Origin: Bacteroidota bacterium
GTDB lineage: Bacteria; Bacteroidota; Bacteroidia; Bacteroidales; JADFUO01
DNA: 32,374 bases
NCBI GenBank assembly: GCA_030610255.1
Contig: JAUWSB010000006.1
Location: forward strand, 1 to 32,374
Direction of reading: 5' to 3'
This document shows positions 1-8,684 of the stretch, piece after piece. Under the pieces are notes generated by a model, which ran no database searches, had not been told where the DNA came from, and worked only from the letters and a program-made list of their open reading frames with translations. Each line of letters begins with the position of its first letter. Within the stretch, counting starts at the first letter, position 1. The translations under genes were made by a program, and so were the position numbers.

Positions 1-2864
1 TAGCCACTAATGATGTTCATTTTTTAAATGAAAAGGATTATGAAGCTCATCATATTCTTATTTGCCTGAATACCGGTAAGGATATTGATGAGAAAACTGA
101 TATGCATTATACGGGTCAGGAGTTTTTTAAATCACCTGATGAGATGGCTGAGTTGTTTAAAGATGTTCCTGAGGCGTTGGCAAATACAAGGGAAATTGTT
201 GATAAAGTTGAAGATTTTGATATTACTATTAAAAAGGTTATCCTACCGCATTTCCCGCTACCTGATGGCTTTACTTCTGAAGATGACTATTTAAAACATC
301 TAACTTATGAAGGTGCTAATAAATTATATCCTGAAATTTCTGAAGAATTAAAAAAAAGGCTGGATTATGAACTTTTGGTCATTAAGGATATGGGTTTTCC
401 TGGATATTTTTTAATAGTTCAGGATTTTATATCGGCAGCCAGAAGATTAGGAGTTACAGTTGGACCGGGAAGAGGCTCAGCAGCCGGTTCGGTAGTTGCT
501 TATTGTACGGGAATAACAAATATTGACCCGATAAAATATAATTTGCTTTTTGAGCGGTTCCTTAATCCCGATCGTATAAGTATGCCTGATATTGATATTG
601 ATTTTGATGATGAAGGTCGTGAAAAAGTACTTAATTATGTAGTTGAAAAATATGGCGAAAACAGGGTTGCACAGATAGTAACATTTGGGACTATGGCTGC
701 CCGTCTTGCGATCAGGGATGTAGCAAGGATTTTAAAACTTCCTTTGAACGAGGCTGATAAATTGGCAAAAATGGTACCCGAAAGACCGGGCATTACTCTT
801 AAACAGGCATATAATGAAGTAAAAGAATTAAATGAAGTAAGAAAAAAGGGAGATGAATTATCACGTAAAACCCTGAATTTTGCAGAAATTCTTGAGGGGT
901 CGACCCGTCATACAGGTACTCATGCCTGTGGTGTTATTATTGGCCCTGATGACCTGATTAAATACGTCCCGTTGAGTACTGCGAAAGATTCCGATTTAAT
1001 GGTTACACAATATGAGGGTAAATTGGTTGAATCGGTGGGAATACTTAAAATGGACTTTCTTGGCTTAAAAACATTATCAATAATCAAGGATGCTATTGAA
1101 AATATTTATCAACGTCATGGAATAAAAATTGATATTGAAAAAGTTTCATTAGAAGATGAAAAAACTTTTGAGTTGTATCAAAGGGGTGATACAATCGGGA
1201 CTTTCCAGTTTGAATCGGAGGGAATGCGGGGATACTTAAAAGATCTTAAACCTAATAATATTGAAGATTTAATTGCAATGAATGCTCTTTACCGTCCCGG
1301 TCCTATGAATTTTATTCCGCTATTTATAAATCGTAAACAGGGAAAAGAGAAAATTGAGTATCCTCATCCAATGATTGAAAATATCCTTAAGCCAACCTAT
1401 GGTATAATGGTCTATCAGGAACAGATTATGCAAACTGCCCAAATAATGGGTGGGTTTACTCTTAGTGAAGCGGATCTTTTGAGAAGATCCATGGGTAAAA
1501 AGGATAAGAAAATAATGGAGGAACAAAAAGTTGTTTTTATCAATGGGGCTTTGAAGAAAGAAATTGAGCAGGAAAAAGCAGAAGAAGTTTACCAGATGAT
1601 GGAAAAATTTGCCGAGTATGGTTTTAATAGGTCACATTCTGCGGCATATTCAATAATTGCATATCAAACAGCATATCTTAAAGCACATTACCCTGCCGAA
1701 TATATGGCGGCAGTTTTAACTCATAACCTTAGTGATATTAAAAAAATTACTTTTTTTATTGATGAATGCAAACGATTAAATATTCTGGTATTAGGACCTG
1801 ATATTAATGAAAGCAGCCTTAATTTTATTGTGAATAAAAACGGTGAAATACGTTTTGGTATGGCTGCTATTAAGGGAGTTGGCGAAGCAGCCGTAAAATC
1901 AATGATTGAAGAAAGAAATAAAAACGGTTTATTTAGAAATATATTTGATTTTGCAAAAAGAGTAAGTTTACGTTCGGTAAATAAACGAAGTTTTGAAGCA
2001 TTAGCAAAAGCAGGGGCATTTGATGGTTTTGAAAATACTCACCGTGCACAATATTTTTACAGGGAGAATTTGGATGATACCGTCTTTCTTGAAAAAATTA
2101 TTAAACATGCCGGTAGCTATCAGGAAAAACAAAATTCTATGCAGGTTTCTCTGTTTGGTGATGACGAAGCAATGGAAATTACCGATCCGAAATTACCTGA
2201 TTGTGAACCATGGTCTAAACTTCAGCAACTTAAGAATGAAAAAGAAGTTACAGGTTTTTATATGTCGGGCCATCCATTGGATAATTACAAACTGGAAATT
2301 GATAATTTTTGCAACATTTCAATAAATACAATTAATGAAGGATTAAAACCCCTTAAAAATAAAATATTTACTTTTGCAGGTATTGTAACATCAGTTGCTC
2401 ATAAAACTACAAGAAAAGGTAATCCTTTCGGCTCGTTTATTGTTGAGGATTTTAACGATTCAGTCCAAATTACTTTATTTGGTGATGATTATGTAAGTAA
2501 TAAAAAGTTTTTTGAAAACGAAGGATATTCTTTGCTAATAAAAGCAACCGTTCAATACAGGTATAATTCCGAAGATCAACTGGAGATTAAAGTGAGAAAT
2601 ATTAGCCTGTTACCCGAAGCAATTGAAAAATTCACTAAAGAAATTTCTTTAAACTTGTCAATGGATGATATAAATGAGGAACTGATCGGGATATTATCGG
2701 AAATTATAAATGCCAACCCCGGCAAATGTAAGCTGAAAATTATTTTAGAGGATAATACTGATAATATTTCAGTGGAAATGAAACCCAAGAGAAATAAAGT
2801 GAATCATCTGAAGTTTATTAATGAAATAAAAAAAATCCCGAATGTTGAATTTAGACTTAAATAA
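1..2864 (+). CDS. dnaE: DNA polymerase III subunit alpha, 3' part (5' end outside window)
   Basis: Catalytic subunit of the replicative DNA polymerase (C-family). The reading frame is open from base 3, so about 953 residues are visible and the start of the N-terminal PHP domain lies to the left of the window. Encoded before the first internal ATG are residues typical of the PHP/palm junction (ATNDVHFL...HHILICLNTGK). Palm-domain aspartates are visible in MPDIDIDFDDEGRE (nt about 581-622) and KMDFLGL (nt about 1048). They match the catalytic Asp triad of DnaE. A helix-hairpin-helix (AAIKGVGEAAV, nt about 1863-1895) and an OB-fold (FTFAGIVTSVAHKTTRKG, nt about 2368-2421) follow. The protein ends at LKFINEIKKIPNVEFRLK. 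Nothing suggests a frameshift. Probably housekeeping; trxA follows 46 bp downstream. Confidence 0.97.
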   Translation, partial: ATNDVHFLNEKDYEAHHILICLNTGKDIDEKTDMHYTGQEFFKSPDEMAELFKDVPEALANTREIVDKVEDFDITIKKVILPHFPLPDGFTSEDDYLKHLTYEGANKLYPEISEELKKRLDYELLVIKDMGFPGYFLIVQDFISAARRLGVTVGPGRGSAAGSVVAYCTGITNIDPIKYNLLFERFLNPDRISMPDIDIDFDDEGREKVLNYVVEKYGENRVAQIVTFGTMAARLAIRDVARILKLPLNEADKLAKMVPERPGITLKQAYNEVKELNEVRKKGDELSRKTLNFAEILEGSTRHTGTHACGVIIGPDDLIKYVPLSTAKDSDLMVTQYEGKLVESVGILKMDFLGLKTLSIIKDAIENIYQRHGIKIDIEKVSLEDEKTFELYQRGDTIGTFQFESEGMRGYLKDLKPNNIEDLIAMNALYRPGPMNFIPLFINRKQGKEKIEYPHPMIENILKPTYGIMVYQEQIMQTAQIMGGFTLSEADLLRRSMGKKDKKIMEEQKVVFINGALKKEIEQEKAEEVYQMMEKFAEYGFNRSHSAAYSIIAYQTAYLKAHYPAEYMAAVLTHNLSDIKKITFFIDECKRLNILVLGPDINESSLNFIVNKNGEIRFGMAAIKGVGEAAVKSMIEERNKNGLFRNIFDFAKRVSLRSVNKRSFEALAKAGAFDGFENTHRAQYFYRENLDDTVFLEKIIKHAGSYQEKQNSMQVSLFGDDEAMEITDPKLPDCEPWSKLQQLKNEKEVTGFYMSGHPLDNYKLEIDNFCNISINTINEGLKPLKNKIFTFAGIVTSVAHKTTRKGNPFGSFIVEDFNDSVQITLFGDDYVSNKKFFENEGYSLLIKATVQYRYNSEDQLEIKVRNISLLPEAIEKFTKEISLNLSMDDINEELIGILSEIINANPGKCKLKIILEDNTDNISVEMKPKRNKVNHLKFINEIKKIPNVEFRLK

Positions 2865-2874
2865 TTTAATTTTG
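2845..2874 (+). promoter_or_regulatory. Bacteroidota-type promoter for trxA, overlapping the end of dnaE
   Basis: TTG at 2845-2847, a 19-nt spacer, then TAATTTTG at 2867-2874. This fits the Bacteroidota primary sigma consensus TTG-N19-21-TAnnTTTG. It would start transcription about 30 nt before the trxA ATG. The -33 half lies within the last dnaE codons, so trxA-DUF58 may be transcribed independently of dnaE. Inferred from sequence only. Confidence 0.5.
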
Positions 2875-2910
2875 AAAAATTAATAATAATAATTAAATAT
2901 ATTATAAATC

Positions 2911-3228
2911 ATGGCAATAGAATTAATAGATGCAAATTTTGAAGAAATTGTATTAAAATCCGATAAACCTGTAATAGTTGACTTTTGGGCTGTCTGGTGC
3001 GGACCATGCAGAATGATAGGTCAAATAATTCAGGAAATCGGACAGGAATACGAAGGTAAAGTTGTCGTTGGTAAAGTGGATGTTGATAACAACCCTGAAA
3101 TTACCACAAAATTCGGAATCAGAAATATACCTACCGTTCTTTTCTTTAAAAATGGTGAAATAGTTGATAAACAAGTAGGATCAGTTCCAAAACAGGTTAT
3201 AATTAACAAGCTGGAAGCTCACTTGTAG
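2911..3228 (+). CDS. trxA: Thioredoxin
   Basis: Cytoplasmic thiol-disulfide oxidoreductase of 105 residues, the normal length for a single-domain thioredoxin. The active site WCGPC has its redox cysteines at residues 30 and 33. A buried Asp sits at residue 24 (VDFWAVWC) and the cis-proline at 74 (RNIPT). The residue after the CGPCRMI stretch is Gly-Gln where many thioredoxins have Ala-Pro, a small departure in the active-site helix. No signal peptide is present. It lies 46 bp after dnaE behind its own promoter-like motif and 5 bp before the DUF58 gene, so the last two probably share a transcript. Confidence 0.96.
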   Translation: MAIELIDANFEEIVLKSDKPVIVDFWAVWCGPCRMIGQIIQEIGQEYEGKVVVGKVDVDNNPEITTKFGIRNIPTVLFFKNGEIVDKQVGSVPKQVIINKLEAHL

Positions 3229-3233
3229 AAGTT

Positions 3234-4169
3234 ATGCCATATACAATTGACCAAAACAGACTTCAGCAATTTAACTCATTAGAGTTTATTGCAAAACAGG
3301 TAGTTGAGGGTTTTATAACAGGCCTTCATAAAAGTCCTTTCCATGGCTTTTCCGTTGAATTTGCCGAACATCGTTTATATAACACCGGCGAATCAATAAA
3401 ACATATTGACTGGAAATTATATGGCAGAACAGATAAACTTTTTGTAAAACGATTTGAAGAGGAAACAAATTTAAGATGTCAGCTTGTGATTGACAATTCT
3501 TCATCAATGTATTTTCCCGTAAAGGAAAACCCAACAATTGATAATCCAAATAAAATCATATTTTCAATATATGCAGCAGCAGCAATAATGCTGCTTTTAA
3601 AAAAACAGCGTGATGCAGTTGGTTTAAGTTTTTTTTCTGACACAGTGGAACTGAGTACACAGGCAAAGTCAAGTTCTGTTCATCATAAATATTTGTATTC
3701 CGAACTTGAAAAGTTATTAATACCCATTTCAACAAAAACACAGAAAAAAACTTCTGCCGCAGATTCATTACATCAAATAGCTGAGAATATTCACAAAAGG
3801 TCGCTGGTTGTAATTTTTAGCGATATGATGGAAAGCAGCGGTAATACCGATGAATTATTTGCAGCTCTTCAGCATTTGAAACATAATAAACATGAAGTGG
3901 TTTTATTTCATGTAACCGATAAACAAAAAGAAGAAAAGTTTGATTATGACAACCGCCCGTACAAATTTGTTGATATGGAAAGCGGCGAAGAATTAAGGGT
4001 TAATCCGCTTGAAGTGAAAAAAGAATATCTTAAAGCTGTTGATAATTTTAAGAAGGAATTAATACTTCGCTGTGGCAATTACCGTATTGATTTTATTGAA
4101 GCTGATATTAACAAGGGCTTTGACACTGTATTACAATCATATTTGGTTAAGCGTGAGAGGTTGTATTAG
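3234..4169 (+). CDS. DUF58 domain protein (VWA-like)
   Basis: A 311-residue DUF58 protein. The family signature HIDWKLYGRTDKLFVKRFEE falls at residues 57-76. It is followed by a von Willebrand A-type metal site D-N-S-S-S at 87-91 (LVIDNSSSMYF). DUF58 proteins usually sit beside a MoxR AAA+ ATPase and Bat/VWA proteins and are thought to act in assembly or stress functions in the cell envelope. Here no MoxR gene is visible; the upstream neighbour is trxA, 5 bp away, so co-transcription is likely. No membrane segment is seen, so the protein is probably cytoplasmic. The precise function is unknown. Confidence 0.9.
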   Translation: MPYTIDQNRLQQFNSLEFIAKQVVEGFITGLHKSPFHGFSVEFAEHRLYNTGESIKHIDWKLYGRTDKLFVKRFEEETNLRCQLVIDNSSSMYFPVKENPTIDNPNKIIFSIYAAAAIMLLLKKQRDAVGLSFFSDTVELSTQAKSSSVHHKYLYSELEKLLIPISTKTQKKTSAADSLHQIAENIHKRSLVVIFSDMMESSGNTDELFAALQHLKHNKHEVVLFHVTDKQKEEKFDYDNRPYKFVDMESGEELRVNPLEVKKEYLKAVDNFKKELILRCGNYRIDFIEADINKGFDTVLQSYLVKRERLY

Positions 4170-4251
4170 TAAGCTGTTTTCAAATTTTTGTTTTTTCGGG
4201 TTAAACTAAAGTATTGTTGCGGGTTGCGGGTTTGTATCAATTTTTCGGAAA

Positions 4252-4300
4252 CCTGTCAGCGTCTGTGTCATAGGGATCCCTTCGGGAAAAGACCTGACAG
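4252..4300. repeat. Inverted repeat between convergent genes (possible bidirectional terminator or dispersed repeat)
   Basis: CTGTCAG at 4253-4259 and CTGACAG at 4294-4300 form 7-bp arms. Inside lies a small hairpin TCCC-TTCG-GGA (4277-4287). It lies between the convergent DUF58 (+) and helix-hairpin-helix (-) genes. It could terminate transcription or be one of the short GC-richer palindromes scattered through this AT-rich genome; compare the TCCCGAAAG palindromes at 7451, 23747 and 23972. Confidence 0.4.
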
Positions 4301-4388
4301 TGTTTATAATGGCTAAATTAATGAATTAATCAGGTTAAGTTAATATTTGATTTTAAAATTATAAATTTTTTTGTATAGTTATGGAATT

Positions 4389-6533
4389 TTAAAATTTAAA
4401 TCTTAACTGCAATTTTACCTCCGTTTTCACATTCCCGTCAATTTCATCCAGACCTGTACCAATTTTATTTTTATTACTGAAATATGTCTGAGCAAAACGC
4501 AGCCAGCAATCCAAAAATTTTGAAACTCTGTATTTAATCATCAGGTAAATCTTGCTTCCTTTGTAATAATATCCCGGAATTGAAAAAGCATACAAAACAT
4601 CATTCTCGTAAGCATAAATTCGTGTGTCGTAATTATCAGTATCAAACATGGAATATCTGAATGAGATTGCAAAAGGATATTTTTCGGGTCTGTAAAGAAC
4701 ATCCTGAAAAATCAAATATCCGTGATATGCAGGTTGGTTTCCGGTTTTATAACTTGTATATTCAATACGGTTTTTCAGGATAAATGAGGGCGAAATACTG
4801 TAATTAACCTGATATCTGAAATTTTGCTTTTTGGTGTTTTCAATAAAATTAATGTAATTTGTTTCGTCTGTGTTATTGATTTGCTTGTCCTTTTCACGGA
4901 AACGAAAATACATCTGTGTATTTTCAGAAAGGTTAAAATCAAGCTGGGCAAGGTATTCGCTGCCTTTTGAAGGAGCGTTTGTACGATATTTTAACCATGG
5001 AAATTTAAACTGGTCGCAGTAAGCCGAGAGAATTAATTTACTGGTCAGTAAAGCGGTAAATCCGAGATAGAGTCCCTTTTCATTAATATCTTTACTGTTT
5101 TCAGAAAAGGCATTGCTGAATAAATTATGATAATTTTTTTGATAATCACGGAAAATTATTGATAATGAAATACGCTGGTTTAAACTGAAAAGGACACCAC
5201 TCAGATATGCCATTCCCCGGTTTTCACTTCTTGAAATTTCGCCGAAAAAATTGATATTCTTTATCAAAAAGTTATAATCAAAGCCAAAGTTTAGATTTTC
5301 CTTCCCTCTGAAATAAAATTTATTGTAAGGATAAATCATTGAACTTAATTCACTTCCCAGCATAGTTTTAAAAGCGGTAGCTCCGATTTTCAACATTTTA
5401 TTACAAAAGCTGAGATGTCCGCCAAATACGGTTTCTTTAATAGTATTTTTATCAAGGAGTTCGTTTACTGTGCGATGATAACCTGTTTCCTGCAAAGAAC
5501 TGATAAATAAAACTTCATTGCTGATTGAATCGGTTTCAAGGATGTTGGCATCAACTTTTTTAAAAGAATAAAAAGCAGTTAACTCAAACTTATTTATTGC
5601 GATTGTTGCAGCAATTCCCCGCAGAAATTTGTTTTCGTTAGTAGATGTATTGGGTTTTAAACCATAAGGATATCTTTTAATATTTATTACATCAGATGAT
5701 TTCCCGAATGCAAGACTTGACCACATAGTCAATCCCTGACCGAACTCCAAATGATAATCTCCGATATTTAATGTTTTCAGGAAGCCCATATCTTTAACAT
5801 AAACAAACCCCGAATAAAAATCAAAGCCGTTCTTCAGTTTATTTCCTAATATATTTTTTATTGAGTCGTTTACATTGTTTGTAAAAAGAACTTCGCCGGC
5901 ATCTTTTTCGACAGTAAATCCAAATCTTATTTTATTTAAGTAATTAAATCCGTATCGTGTATAAATTTGCTGTGGACAGCCGAGATATCTTGAGTTTAAA
6001 TTGTTTAACAGAACAGAATCCTGGATCGGCAAATAACCTGTCTGTTTTTCAATTACCTGTTTATATCTGATAAACAATTGGTTTTTACCATATTTAAATA
6101 TGTTTTTAAATGAATATTTTTGTTTTCTTTTTACTTTTGATATAGAAACAAATGATAAAATTCTATTTATGGTTTCGCTGTTAAAACCATCGATTGACAG
6201 CAATTCGTAAATTGAAACCAATGGACCATATTTATTTATATAGTCAATGAGGTTATTGATTTGATTATCATTTAATAGTTTTAATTTATATAATTCGTTT
6301 GTATTGGCGGTATTCAGGTTTAAAGGATTGTTATAAAAGAAATTAAGATTTTCAATTAAATCCGAATAGTCAAGGTCCTGTTCTGTGTTTTCAGCAATAT
6401 TTTCAATTTTGTCATTAATTTCATTTTCAAATGTTCTTACCGGAATTTGACTAAGGAGTGTTTTTGTTGCAAAACAAAGTATCAGGAAAATTATAACTAT
6501 AAGTTTAACAAGTAGCATAATTTTATAAATCAT
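4389..6533 (-). CDS. Helix-hairpin-helix domain protein with outer-membrane beta-barrel region
   Basis: A 714-residue protein. It has an N-terminal hydrophobic signal (residues about 1-28, ending TLLSQ). At about 65-135 it carries a ComEA-like helix-hairpin-helix segment: NPLNLNTANTNELYKLKLL followed by GPLVSIYELLSIDGF. The rest is long and rich in alternating aromatic/polar strands typical of an outer-membrane barrel, and the protein ends in LQLRFKF with a terminal Phe. Proteins of this architecture are common in Bacteroidota but have no assigned function. The HhH segment may bind DNA or simply be a periplasmic interaction module. It is convergent with the DUF58 gene. The start was chosen because it opens directly into the signal peptide. 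Confidence 0.8.
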   Translation of the reverse strand: MIYKIMLLVKLIVIIFLILCFATKTLLSQIPVRTFENEINDKIENIAENTEQDLDYSDLIENLNFFYNNPLNLNTANTNELYKLKLLNDNQINNLIDYINKYGPLVSIYELLSIDGFNSETINRILSFVSISKVKRKQKYSFKNIFKYGKNQLFIRYKQVIEKQTGYLPIQDSVLLNNLNSRYLGCPQQIYTRYGFNYLNKIRFGFTVEKDAGEVLFTNNVNDSIKNILGNKLKNGFDFYSGFVYVKDMGFLKTLNIGDYHLEFGQGLTMWSSLAFGKSSDVINIKRYPYGLKPNTSTNENKFLRGIAATIAINKFELTAFYSFKKVDANILETDSISNEVLFISSLQETGYHRTVNELLDKNTIKETVFGGHLSFCNKMLKIGATAFKTMLGSELSSMIYPYNKFYFRGKENLNFGFDYNFLIKNINFFGEISRSENRGMAYLSGVLFSLNQRISLSIIFRDYQKNYHNLFSNAFSENSKDINEKGLYLGFTALLTSKLILSAYCDQFKFPWLKYRTNAPSKGSEYLAQLDFNLSENTQMYFRFREKDKQINNTDETNYINFIENTKKQNFRYQVNYSISPSFILKNRIEYTSYKTGNQPAYHGYLIFQDVLYRPEKYPFAISFRYSMFDTDNYDTRIYAYENDVLYAFSIPGYYYKGSKIYLMIKYRVSKFLDCWLRFAQTYFSNKNKIGTGLDEIDGNVKTEVKLQLRFKF

Positions 6534-6649
6534 ATAAATTACTTTGGTTGTTATTTATAAAATCTCAAAGGTCAAATTATAAATTATTTATTCTTAACAC
6601 AGTAATATAAAAACTTCAATAAAAATATTCTTTATTCAAAAGAAATAAT

Positions 6650-6790
6650 ATCAGAATAGCACCACGCTTTAGTGCAATGTTGTTATGTTAAGCTATAAAA
6701 TTCTGATTTAGTGCATATCAGATTAGCACCATGCTTTAGCATGGTGGACTAATACCATTCAACCAAACCTGTAGCCCGCTTTAGCGGGCT
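6650..6790. repeat. REP-like palindrome cluster, 3' side of the transposase
   Basis: Three elements. (1) ATCAGAATAGCACCACGCTT at 6650-6669, a decayed copy. (2) ATCAGATTAG followed by a hairpin with arms CACCATGCT (6727-6735) and AGCATGGTG (6738-6746), loop TT. (3) A perfect hairpin AGCCCGCT-TT-AGCGGGCT (6773-6790), 8 nt after the transposase stop codon. Copies 1 and 2 share the flank ATCAGAnTAGCACC, pointing toward the gene. Nothing coding is seen between 6534 and 6797. Confidence 0.8.
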
Positions 6791-6797
6791 TCTATGT

Positions 6798-7232
6798 TCA
6801 ATCATCAAAAATGCCATATTCTTCTTTCCATTCATTATATTCTTCAGTAAATGTTTTTCTTTTGTGATGTTCCGATTGATTTTGTATATATGTTTTTACT
6901 GCCTGTAATTGTGATGCACTCACAGAGTATGCTCCGTAACCCCGTTGCCACGAAAATTTTGCTTTTAATATTTTATTCTCGTTTATCCAATGCGATGATG
7001 AACCTTTAATGGTTTGCATAAAGTCAGCTAAACATATATTTGTTGGTAAATCAATTAATTCGTGAACATGTTCGGGCTGAATATTAAGTTGTTCAAAAGG
7101 AATATTTATTTCTTTTGATTTATTCAGTAAAAAATCAAATACTTGTCGCCCTGTTTTTTTAAACAAAATTCGTTCACGATTTTTTGTTGCCCAAATAGTA
7201 TGAATCCAGATACGTGTGTGTGAATGTTTCAT
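6798..7232 (-). CDS. REP-associated / IS200-like tyrosine (Y1, HUH) transposase
   Basis: A 144-residue single-strand DNA transposase of the IS200/IS605 TnpA fold (Y1_Tnp). The metal-binding HUH motif is H55-V-H57 (QPEHVHELID). The catalytic tyrosine is most likely Y115 in VKTYIQNQSEHH. FSWQRGYGAYSVS at 93-105 is characteristic of the Bacteroidota branch. All key residues are present and the gene is intact. It is enclosed by palindromes with the same GCTTTAGC/GCTAAAGC core on both sides. That arrangement is typical of RAYTs, which are thought to nick and spread REP sequences rather than act as a classical insertion sequence. A true IS200-like element using only the two inner hairpins (6773-6790 and 7260-7277) as ends is the alternative. 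Confidence 0.88.
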   Translation of the reverse strand: MKHSHTRIWIHTIWATKNRERILFKKTGRQVFDFLLNKSKEINIPFEQLNIQPEHVHELIDLPTNICLADFMQTIKGSSSHWINENKILKAKFSWQRGYGAYSVSASQLQAVKTYIQNQSEHHKRKTFTEEYNEWKEEYGIFDD

Positions 7233-7259
7233 TTTTTTAAAGTTTTAAATGTTATTAGA

Positions 7260-7483
7260 AGTCCGCTAAAGCGGACTAATAAATTTTATTTACTTAATTA
7301 GTCACCATGCTAAAGCATGGTGCTATTCTGATAATCAACATGTTACGCTTTAACATAATGACATTATGCTAAAGACTGCCTACCGTCAGGCAGGCATAAT
7401 ACTATTCTGATATTCAACGTATTACGCCTTAACTTAATGAAATTATGCTATCCCGAAAGCTTTCAGGATGGTGCTATTCTGAT
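7260..7483. repeat. REP-like palindrome cluster, 5' side of the transposase, inverted relative to the left cluster
   Basis: A perfect hairpin AGTCCGCT-AA-AGCGGACT lies at 7260-7277. CACCATGCT-AA-AGCATGGTG at 7303-7322 is followed by CTATTCTGAT (7323-7332). The same CTATTCTGAT tail recurs at 7402-7411 and 7474-7483. These are the reverse complement of the ATCAGAATAG flank on the other side of the gene. Between them are an ATGTTA/TAACAT stem (7340-7356), a CTGCCT/AGGCAG stem (7376-7393) and a TCCCGAAAGCTTTCAGGA-type palindrome (7451-7468). From 7484 to 7647 only AT-rich sequence without a recognisable feature is seen. Confidence 0.8.
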
Positions 7484-7647
7484 CAATTACTTTGATTTTT
7501 ATGCATAAATATTAAGATTTTATTTTTCCAGTACATTAAAATATTATTTAGCCGTTTAGTGCTTTGAATTTTATTCATTTGGATTTATTTGATGTTTGTT
7601 TTTTGTAATTTGATGTTTTTCAAAATAGTTCAAAATCAGATGAAATC

Positions 7648-8499
7648 TTATTTTATTATGTATATCAATGATATTTGCGGAGAATAACCCAAAACCTGAT
7701 GAATAGAAGAAGCAAAATCAATTTTAATTTTTTTCAGGATTAAGCCAAATCCAAAAGTATAAATACAAGGATTAGTTGTGATTCCAATTCTTACTGATGC
7801 TTCTTTAATGATTTGATATTCAAGCCCTGCCTTTACAATTGCCTTGTAGTTAATGTCTTTTTCCGTTTCAATCACGGCAATTATATTTTTTGAGAATGTG
7901 TAGGATAGTCCTAATTTAAAAATGGTTGGAATTCGTTCATCATTATAAGATGCAATTTTAACGCGTATTGGATTAAAAACATGAGCTGCGATACATAAAT
8001 TTTCGTTTAGCTGCGACCTTAACCCAACTTCAAAAGTAACAACACTTTTACTTCCGTAATCTTCGCCAATGCTTGTGGTTAAGTAATCCAACTGTATTCC
8101 GGCTGAAAAATATTTGCCGAAAGATTTGGCATAAGCCAATCCAATCTTACTTTCATTATAAAGCTTGAAACCAAAATAATTAATATTAATTCCAAAAGTT
8201 CCTGATTTTGTTGGTAAGACAAAAGCTACTGATTTGAGACTTAACTCTTTTAACAGAAATCTGTTTTCATAATAAAATCCGGCAGCAATATTTTTAAAAT
8301 CGGCTAAGCCCGCCTGGTTGTTTTGAATAGCCCAAAAATCAGCAAAAGTAACTGATGCATTGCCTAATGCTGCCGAGCGTGCGCCCTGCGGTGAGTTATC
8401 ATTTGATGAATAGAGTTTTAGTGTGTGTAATATAATAACCAATACAATAGTTAATAAGGAAAGGATTTTGGATTTCATTGATTTTAATTTATTTCTCAT
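7648..8499 (-). CDS. PorV/PorQ-like outer-membrane beta-barrel protein
   Basis: A 283-residue protein with an N-terminal signal (hydrophobic to about residue 30). After the signal comes the motif SPQGARSAALGNASVTFADFWAIQNNQAGLA. It is the signature of PorV/PorQ (FadL-like) barrels of Bacteroidota, in which a Pro-Asn/Gln-Ala-Gly segment opens the barrel. The remainder alternates Gly/aromatic strands and ends ISLIYIIK. PorV and PorQ serve T9SS; this protein is shorter than PorV and its exact role cannot be told from sequence. The start could also be the Met at residue 8 (nt 8478), which gives a cleaner signal peptide. No T9SS core gene is adjacent. Confidence 0.65.
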   Translation of the reverse strand: MRNKLKSMKSKILSLLTIVLVIILHTLKLYSSNDNSPQGARSAALGNASVTFADFWAIQNNQAGLADFKNIAAGFYYENRFLLKELSLKSVAFVLPTKSGTFGININYFGFKLYNESKIGLAYAKSFGKYFSAGIQLDYLTTSIGEDYGSKSVVTFEVGLRSQLNENLCIAAHVFNPIRVKIASYNDERIPTIFKLGLSYTFSKNIIAVIETEKDINYKAIVKAGLEYQIIKEASVRIGITTNPCIYTFGFGLILKKIKIDFASSIHQVLGYSPQISLIYIIK

Positions 8500-8684
8500 T
8501 CCTTAATACCATAAAATTTGAAATGTCGTATTAATAAAAAAAAAGGCTAAGGCTCCATACAGACTCCTTTCAGTCGTAAGGATGGGGAGGCAAAAATTTA
8601 ACTCGGATAAAATTTAATCAAAGGCAGATTATTAGTTTCAAGCCGCTTACCAGCTAAACTTATAATGAAATAATTACATATAAC

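Noticed and set aside
2911-4169. MoxR-Bat operon around the DUF58 gene
   Set aside because: No MoxR ATPase or VWA/TPR Bat gene is adjacent; the left neighbours are trxA and dnaE and the right neighbour is convergent.
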